Assembly: GCA_947561395.2 (NCBI GenBank) | Contig: OX387182.1 | Location: 52,661,283-52,725,282 of the forward strand | Direction: 5' to 3' | Length of the DNA stretch: 64,000 nt | Origin: Buxus sempervirens | Lineage: Eukaryota; Streptophyta; Magnoliopsida; Buxales; Buxaceae | Part shown: positions 52,856 through 61,072 of the stretch, one piece after another | Position numbering within the stretch: the stretch's first letter is position 1 | How the letters are laid out: every line of letters starts with the position of its first letter | The notes under the pieces: model-generated | Told to the model about the DNA's origin: nothing | Seen by the model: the letters and a program-made list of their open reading frames with translations, nothing else | Database searches by the model: none | Program-made: the position numbers and the translations under genes

Positions 52856-55290
52856 TGTAGACACCCCAAATTGCACTAAAAATGAGAAAATAATTGAAAA
52901 TATTAATTGGGATTTGAAACAGGTCAAAAAAGTGTAAAATCTGGCCAAACTGATCATGACCGTATTTTGTTTACGGTCTGGTCATACCTGCAGTTGATAT
53001 ACGGTCACGGCGTGCCCGTATTAATAATACGGGCAGGGCGCGACCGTAATATATATACGGGCACGGGGTCTTTGTGCGAATTTTACCTTTTTGATTTTTA
53101 AGCCTTATCTGCACCCAAATATCTCTCTTGGATAAGTGAATTCTCTTATTTATCTGTTCAAATTATCTCATTTATCCTTGTGGATAAAGGATTGGCATGA
53201 TCTTGTGTTTAACTCAAACTGAAACTCTATCTTGCCAAACCTTGGACCAACCATACCCCTGTGTTTGCCTATAAATAGAGGTGAGATTCTCAAGCTTAGG
53301 GACACGAAATTTTGAAGTCCAAGGAATTCTAAGAAGCTCCAAGAGAAGAGAAAGAACTCCTGCTGCCTGCCTGCTCAATCCAGGTAAGTCCCCTATCCCT
53401 TTTTATTTTCTGTCTTCAATTCTAGAAGTAATAGGATCATCTCTATTGCTGTAGAATAAGGCCATATCTGTTTTCGTATTCCTAAACTTGTCTCTAAGTA
53501 CCTCAAGAGTCTCTCTAGCCGTAAAACGTGAAGAGAGAACTAGGGGAAAGGGGAACAGGTGGATCCCTAGAATAGAACCCCATATCTGTTTTTTCTCCTT
53601 TTTTCTAGAATAAATCCTTTGATTGTGTTTGTGTAACCAAACCTATCTACAAGTACCTCAAGAGTCTCTATAGCCGTAAAACGTGAAGAGAGAACTAGGG
53701 GAAAAGAGAACAGGTTCTCGATTTTTGAGCCTTATCTGCACCCAAATCTCTCTCTGAGAGATTCGAATTCTCTTATTTATCCATTCGAATTCTCTTATTT
53801 ATCCTATTTGACAATGGATTGGCATTATCCTTGTTTTTAATTCAATCTGAAACTTTATCTTGGCAAACCCTGGACCAACCATGCCCCTGGGTTTGCCTAT
53901 AAATAGAGGGCCTTTCCTCAAGCAAAATGCCATTAATTTGAAGTCTGAAGAGCTCTAAGTGAAGAAAGGAATCCCTGCTGCTCTGCTTTCTCAATCCAGG
54001 TAAGTCCCTTTTCCCTTTTATTTTCTGTTTTCAATTCTAGAAATAGTCTGATCTTCTCCATTGCTGTAGAATAAGGCCTGGTTTATACTTGTATTCCCAA
54101 ACCTACCTCCAAGTACCTCAAGAATCCTCTCTAGCCGTAAAACGTGAAGAGAGAGCTAGGGGAAAGGGGAACATGTGGATCCCTAGAATAGAACCCCATA
54201 ATATGTTTTTTCCTTTTTTATAGAATAAGGCCTTTGATTGTGTTTGTATCCCCAAACCTATCTCCAAGTACCTCAATAATCCTCTCTAGCCGTAAAACGT
54301 GAAGAGAGAGATAGGGGAAAAGAGAACAGGTGGATCCGTAGGGTAGACTCCCATGTGCTATAATCTGTGAGATGTGATTGCTTTTACTATCCTGCTAATG
54401 TTTTAATGATTTTATTTTGAATCTGGGGGAATTCTATGAATCCATGACGCTTATAGCATGAGATCCCCACTTCTTTCTATAGTTTGGATTTTTCACACCT
54501 TTGCACCTATAGTATTGTTTTCTTGATTTTGGTGATATTTGGCTAGGATTCTGGATTTACCATGATCTATATGGTAGATCTAAAACCAAAAGCCTGAAAG
54601 TAACATGTAGGGTTTCATGATATGATTTTAAAATTGTTTTTGATCTTGGAGAAAGGATCCTATGGTTTAAACTCTCCCTTTTGATATTTTTTTCATCAAT
54701 ATGGGTTGAATGGGGGTTCTATTTCTCCACTAATGGGAGATCCAGATCAGATCTATACTCCAAATCACTTTATTCTTTAATGTTTAATCAAGAGATTTCA
54801 ATATGTTTTTTTACCTTTTAATGGTTTAGCCTAAAGCCAGTTTTTCAGGTTATAGCTTTAAATTGGTTTTCTTTGATTTTATCTCAATTTTATTTTAGTC
54901 ATGAAACCCTAGGAATGGTGTGATCATATTTGAAAGTTCTGCATTAATCAGGCTATTCGTATGAGAAAACCATACACTTTTGCCTTTTTGTGATTTTAAT
55001 AGCAAGCTTTCTTTATTTTTAACATGAACAATGCTTGGCACCCACCTTGTGTGGATGAATAGGGGTGCCTATCACCTTCCCCTGTTCATAACCTAATCCC
55101 CTTACCTATCTTTGGTTGTTTTTGTTTTGTATTTTAAATAGAGTTATTTTTACTCTAATTTTGCCTTTTTGTGCTTATTTAATGATTTTGGTGTCCATTC
55201 ACACTTAAACAGAATGGTGGTGACTCTTTGTTTTTAATGAATCCCGTGTGATGATTAGGAAGTTATTAAATTGATTTTCCATGTCTCACA
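52856..55290 (+). mobile_element. LTR of the large retrotransposon family, copy R2
   Basis: Starts TGTAGACACCCC and ends CCATGTCTCACA like R1 and R3. The 5-bp flanks differ (CTGCT before, GTATG after), so it is not a simple solo LTR; unequal recombination or a deletion of flanking element sequence is likely. Within it the promoter-leader module is tandemly duplicated with a period of about 627 bp (53090-53716, 53717-54343). TATAAATAG occurs at 53270-53278 and 53898-53906, CAG|GTAAGT at 53384 and 54000, and CGTAAAACGTG-type motifs at 53519, 53674, 54135 and 54290. A short-motif cluster (ACCGTA/TACGGT) lies upstream at 52960-53070. No coding region. Confidence 0.8.
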
Positions 55291-55838
55291 GTATGTGTTT
55301 AGATAGTTTTTTTTGAGGGATAGCTATTGGGTTGTTACATGATAACAAGTTATGGATCAGTTTTTAGGATTTTCAAGAGTTATTTTGTGACAAAAAAGGC
55401 CGGTTTGGGGAAATTTTCTATATATATTATATCAATATATAACGTAAGGCGTCCCCTTGGGATTTGCGCCAAACACAGTGCAAGACTTTCCATGACAACC
55501 CATATACACCATCGTGAAGATACATTGATAAGAAGGGTACAATGGTAAAAAATGAATAAATTTTTCTGAAACTCAATAGTTAGTTCCCTCCCACAACGTG
55601 CAATACTACATGTGGACCTTGATAGTATATATCACTCTAAAATAGAGATTGAGATTTTTGAAATGTGGCACTTATTGGTCACATGAATTGCAGGAAGATT
55701 TTGGTGTGGATGTGCTTACACCCACCGTGACCAGACCAGTAAGATATCACCACGTGGAAGTTTATAACTATACGTGGCCAAAAATAGCAAAATGGTTTGA
55801 TCGTGCAAACATGGGATTACTAGTGGAATAAGCGCAAC
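55291..55838. other. Spacer between R2 and the nested hAT/LTR block
   Basis: Non-coding. Bases 55435-55545 are roughly two-thirds identical, in the same orientation, to 52497-52605 on the other side of R2 (shared phrase CCTTGGGATT). Confidence 0.5.
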
Positions 55839-57724
55839 TAGGGGTGTAACTTGGGTCGGTTTGGCTCGGGTTGAGGTCAACTCAAGACCAAACTGTAGAC
55901 ACCCCAAATCGCATTACCAAAATGAGAAAATAAGGAAAAATATTTATTTGGATTTGAAAGAGGTCAAAAAGGATGAAAATTTGGTCAAACTTATTTTGTC
56001 TGCATAAGGTATGTGGACACGCGTGGTTTTGAGAGAATTTTTAAAATCTCGTTTTTAAGCATTGTTTCTATTTTGATCTCCTCTCTAGGGTTTCGTGTGG
56101 CCGTTTTTGCCCTAATTCTTGTTTCTAAAATGGGATTGGAGCATTCTAGAACCTCTTAGGACCACCCATGCCCCTGCTCTTGCTTATAAATAGGAGGCCT
56201 CTCCTCAAGCAAAGGGCAGAAGATGGTGTGTGTGAAATTGCCGGGAAATTGCTGTGAAATTGTGACTGAAGATTGTGGCTAAGAATTGCTGAGAAGAGAA
56301 CTCCAAGTGAAGAAGAGAACCCCTGCCTCTTTGCTTTCTCAAGTCCAGGTAAGCTTTTCAACCTCTTTACTTTCTAGTTTTATTTTCTAGGATAGTTCTA
56401 ATCTTCTCCCTTTCTGTAGTATAAGGCCTGTGTGTGATTGTAACCCCAAACCTTAATCCAATTACCTCTAGTATCTTCTCTAGTCGTAAAACGTGAAGAG
56501 AGTTCTAGGAGAAAGGAGGACAGGAATGGACCCGTACGGCAGACCCCCATATGCTGTAATCTTAGAAATATGTAGATATAATACTTTGTTTAGGTTGTGT
56601 GATGATGAAATATGGAGGAATACTATAGATCTATGCTATTCATAGCATTAGAACTCCTTTTCTTCATATATTCTGATTTTTTACATTGTTTTTACCATTT
56701 TTATGTTTTTGATGTTTTTAGTCGTTTAGGCTAAGATCTTGGATCTGCCATTGTCAATGTGGTAGATCTGGATTCAGAAGCCTTCCAGTAATCTTTCTGG
56801 TTTCATGAGTTGGTTTTTGAGTCATTTTTCATTCTTGAGAGAAGACCCTACGGTCTCAGTTTTCCCCTTTTGATGTTTTTTATCAACGTGGGTATTTTTG
56901 GTTTCGATTTTTTTATCTAATGAGAAATATGGGCTAGATCTATGCTCTGGATTGTTCAGATTCAATTCTTCAATATTTTGTAAAAATAATATTTTTTCTA
57001 TTTATTCTTAGATTTCAAGGATTTAACTCAAAACCAGATTTCGAAGTTTTTACTTTAGAAATGTTTTCTTTGTCTTGATTTCAGTCAATCATGAAGCCCA
57101 AGAAATGGCTTTTGTTTTCATAAGAAGGATCCAGAATTAATTGGATCATTCACATGGAAATAAGCCATACATTCTTTTTTCCTTTTTCTTTTGTTTTGAT
57201 TTTCATTAGCAAGCATTTTTATAGCATGAACAATACTTGGCAACCATCTTGTGTGGATGAATGGGGGTGCTTAACACTTTCCCCTGTTCATAACCTAATC
57301 TCCTTACCCATCTCTGGTTTACTTTTTCTTTTAGAATTATTTTTAATCTAATTTGTTTTCTTCAATTATTTCTTTTATTTGGTCATTTTGGTGTTCATTC
57401 ACACCTAAAAGGAATGGTGGCGACTCCATGTTTTTTTTATTGAGCCCGTGTGATGATAGGAAGTCACTAGATTGATTTTCCATGTCTCACACAAACAGAA
57501 AATATATAGAGTCAAACTGAACCGAACCGAATTGAAAACTGAAACTATTAAACCGAAAACCGAACCGAAAATATATAGAAAAACCGAAACCCAAACCGAA
57601 TCGAACCGAACTACACGAAAACTATTCGGTTCGGTTCGGTTTGGGTTAGACCAATATATTCTTATACTTAAACAAAGGTTTTTTCGTAATATCCTTAAAG
57701 TTAAAAGATAAAATTTGAAAGTTT

Positions 57725-57781
<57 letters not shown>

Positions 57782-57916
57782 TTGGTTCGATTCGGTTCGG
57801 TTTAGGGATTTTTGGACCGAAACCGAACCAAACCACTATAAAACCGAACCAAACCAAACTGAAATCGGTTTGGGTCGGTTCGGGTTCGGTTTTAACCGGA
57901 CCAAGTTGCACCCCTA
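55839..57916. mobile_element. hAT-type palindromic non-autonomous element, interrupted by R3
   Basis: Ends TAGGGGTGTAACTTGG and CCAAGTTGCACCCCTA are reverse complements with one mismatch. Flanks AGCGCAAC (55831-55838) and GGCGCAAC (57917-57924) are an 8-bp target duplication with one mismatch, as expected for hAT. The element proper is 55839-55893 plus 57497-57916 (about 475 bp). It is filled with GGTTCGGTT / AACCGAACC arrays in both orientations and an (AT)n tract at 57727-57778. The R3 LTR inserted into it. No transposase. Confidence 0.8.
55894..57491 (+). mobile_element. Solo LTR of the large retrotransposon family, copy R3
   Basis: 1598 bp, TGTAGACACCCC to CCATGTCTCACA, with a perfect 5-bp target duplication CAAAC (55889-55893, 57492-57496). 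It has a TATA box (56185-56193), a leader, a splice-donor-like CAG|GTAAG (GT at 56349) and one CGTAAAACGTG motif (56484-56495). This is the minimal version of the family: one copy of the promoter module and no expansion. Confidence 0.9.
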
Positions 57917-58959
57917 GGCGCAACAACTTGACCATCACCAAGGATGTGGCTGGGTCCACGGTTATAATAACTATCAAGCCTCAAGTATAAAAGTGATCGA
58001 TAGTGATGAAGACATCGAGGACCCACTCCACCCAAAAATTATTATTAGTATTATTGGATCATCCATGATCAAAACCCTCTTTCATGCTACTCATTCAGTA
58101 GTTGCAATAAAGTAGTTTGGGACTCCTCCTTCACTGCTTTATGTCACAATGACGAGTGAAGATATGACCTGCCCTAGACTACGTGAAGACCCTAACATTG
58201 GCAAGCTTGCTAAGGCCACCCCTGATCTCTTGCCTCCACCAATCCCACGGCAAGGGAGGAATAGCCGGTACCTAAGTAAGTACTAGTCAAGCCAGGAGAG
58301 TAACTGATGGTATGGCCAGGTAGTACAGCTAGTACAACCCCCTAACCGTCTTTATTTGCAAACGCCCCTTTTAACCTTTCTCTGTCCAGCGATACCACGT
58401 CGATAGAAAGGGGAGGCCGGTACAGTTTATAGTGTCGGTTTTCTTTAAGCGGTTGACTTTAGTTGTTATCGATAGGCCATCGCTTCCATCGGCTGACATC
58501 CACTGTAACAAGCGTCATTATAATAAAAAATATACCTAGACCGTATGTTTGGTGGTCAGGGCTTTGATTAAAAAGTCATTTCTGTTACTGCCATTTACTG
58601 TATCTGTTAGATAAAGAACCCTAGCAAAGGACGAACCCCAACCTTCATTCAATCACTTGACAATAATACATTTAATATTTTACAGGTGACTTGCAGTAAG
58701 ACTGAGTCGATAAATGTACTCGTGTGGTACTAGCACGCCCGCACCGAGATACAAAATACTCATCACGTGCCAATCCCAATAAGATTTGGGAAGATCAGGA
58801 CGATATGGCAAAAATCATAAATACTTTCGATTCACTAATTATTAACGGCGATCAGACCCTACTATACATCGTTTGATGAGTTTAATCCTCGGTAGCTTGT
58901 TACAAAAGGTTCATGTAATTACACGCAAGTGTGACGTATCCATTACCATTAGTTGAAGT
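57917..58959. other. Intergenic, no gene recognised
   Basis: Less AT-rich than average but without a frame I recognise on either strand, and no structured repeat seen. Confidence 0.4.
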
Positions 58960-59590
58960 TGTAGAAACTTTTTACTTTTTTATTTTTGGTGAGATGATGT
59001 TGTAGAACGAAGACTGAGAGATATTAAAAAACAAAACAGTAGAATTAAACAGGAAGAAAACAAGAGAGGGGACCGGTGTTGTAGAATTTCTCGTTTTTCT
59101 TTTATCAAGATGACGTTGCAGATAAATTTAATGGAAGCATGAAAGAAGACGTGTGAGAGAGAGGTGGGATTGCAACTAAAGGACTATATAAAAATAAGCT
59201 AAAGATAAAGATAGAGAGAAAGAGACTTCAAAAAGATTTTGGAGAAAAAGAAAAAGAAGGTAAGAAAACAAGAATGGGGTTCACGCGTTACAGATTTTTT
59301 CTTTTTTCTAGTGAGGTAACGTTGCAAAGGAAGAAAGAGAGAGAGAGAGACAGATTGAAAAAAAAATTTGCGGACAAAAAAGAGGAAAATTAGAGGGGGC
59401 TGATGTTGCAAAATTTTTTTTTCTTCCTGTTTTTGGGATGATATTGCAATGGGAAGAAAATGAAAGAGAAATTGTAATGAATAAAAATTAAAAAAGCATT
59501 GGAAAAGAGGGAGAAAACACGGCTCAGATCCTCTGTGAAGCGCATTCTCTGTGAAGCAACGCATCGTCTGTGAAGTGCAATCCAACGGAC
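58960..59590. repeat. Degenerate purine-rich tandem repeats
   Basis: At least three imperfect units recur with a spacing of roughly 130-180 bases. Each contains a GTTGCA-type phrase, then a T-rich run, then a second GTTGCA phrase, then a GAAGAAA/GAGAGA purine run (for example around 59075-59150, 59290-59345, 59400-59470). The block ends with three TCTGTGAAG phrases at about 59530-59575. Non-coding. Confidence 0.5.
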
Positions 59591-59984
59591 CAAAATAAGC
59601 GAAGGGTAGTAGCGTAATTTTGAACGAAACGCTTAAAAAACTATTAAAATTCTCCTCGGCAATCTCTTCGTCTCGATGAAAACGTGCGAAACATATTATT
59701 TAATTTACGATCCTCTCCACGTCCGCACCTTACCTGAGATTTCTAGACCTTCTTCATCTTCGTCATCCTCATCACATACGAAAAGGACAGGATCATACTC
59801 CATTCACAGAGGTTTCCCTTTCTTACAAACGCGCACGCCCACTTGACGAAAGAAAGGGACCACCACCATCACAAGAACTTCGTAAGCGAGGGACCACCAC
59901 GACAGCCACCATCCTCATTGAAAGACGACTGTAAGCTCTTATTTAATGTTATAATATAATGACCAAATGTATACATAAGGAGCC

Positions 59985-60385
59985 ATGGGTACCAGCCGAA
60001 ATAAGCCAAAGGTACTACTCCAAATAACGATGGGTACCTGCCGAGTTAAGCTTTAGGGCTTTAGGTACGCCCGAAGAGCTCCCCAAAAAACATTTTCGTA
60101 GTCAATAAATAAACCTATGGTACTCTTCAAATAAGCATTAGCTACATCCCCATTTAATTCACAGGCACCCCCAAATAAAGCGTAGGTACCTCAGTCAAAT
60201 AACCCATACGTACCCCCACAAATCAGATTAAGGTACCCCACTCTAAACCCAAGGTACCGCATATAAGCTTAAGGTACCTCCCATATAAACCTAAGGTACC
60301 CCATGGTAAGCCATATGCACTCATCAAAATTAGCCTAAGGTACCCTTTAAACCTACGGTACCCACAATATAAGCCTAAGGTATCC
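59985..60385. repeat. GGTACC-centred repeat array, left arm
   Basis: A dozen or so degenerate units of about 20 bases with the core TAAGCCTAAGGTACCCC. GGTAC occurs at 59988, 60011, 60033, 60064, 60119, 60185, 60232, 60253, 60273, 60295, 60339 and 60357. Units are best preserved at the right. The same unit reappears in reverse complement at 60670-60985. Confidence 0.8.
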
Positions 60386-60391
60386 CAAATT

Positions 60392-60619
60392 GCAACGAAA
60401 CAGAGACAATGTTTCACTGCTTACAGTTAATCGCAAATCCTCGATTAGTCGTCTGATTAATCGCGGCACCTAATCATCAGGTCACAATTAATCCTGTACT
60501 TAATCGCAACGAAACAGAGACAATGTTTCACTGCTTACAGTTAATCGCAAATCCGCGATTAGTCGTCTGATTAATCGCAGCACCTAATCATCAGGTCATG
60601 ATTAATCCTGTACTTAATC
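60392..60619. repeat. 114-bp tandem duplication between the GGTACC arrays
   Basis: Copies 60392-60505 and 60506-60619 both begin GCAACGAAACAGAGACAATG and differ at only a few positions. Each unit itself contains several TTAATCGC / GATTAATC phrases in both orientations. Confidence 0.95.
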
Positions 60620-60669
60620 GTGATGAAAATCTTGTGAAGTAAGGCTTAGATTCCGCTCCCCTCCCCAAT

Positions 60670-60985
60670 TAATTCATAATTGGTGGGTTACCCAAGGCTT
60701 ATGGGGCTGGTACCTAAAGCTCACTTGTTTGTACCTAAGGCATTTTTGGGGTGTACCTAGAACATTTTTTGGGGAGGGGGAGGGGGGATATTTGGGGATA
60801 CCCAAGGCTTATTTGTAGGGTACGAAAGCCTTATTTTGTTGGGGGTACCTAAGGCTTAATTGGGTTTTGGTAAGCAAATTTCTAGGTGTAGGTAAACCAA
60901 TTTAGGGGCCCTATTTGTCGGTACCCAATTCTTATTTGTGGGGTATAAAATGCATATTTGTGGGGTACGTAAGGCGTATTTCAAT
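60670..60985. repeat. GGTACC-centred repeat array, right arm (inverted)
   Basis: Units with the core GGGGTACCTAAGGCTTATTT, the reverse complement orientation of the left arm. Recognisable copies lie at about 60685, 60709, 60731, 60755, 60800, 60819, 60844, 60920 and 60964. The array ends about 90 bases before the start codon of the Ulp1-like gene. Confidence 0.8.
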
Positions 60986-61072
60986 TTACATTTTGATTTT
61001 ATAGATGGCACATGTAAATAGTCACATTGCAAAGTTTTTTTTTTATCAATTTGTGTATTTATTTGTAGATAA

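Noticed and set aside
57723..57977. 84-codon - strand frame ending in an Ile/Tyr repeat
   Set aside because: Translation of the GGTTCGG arrays and the (AT)n microsatellite of the palindromic MITE.
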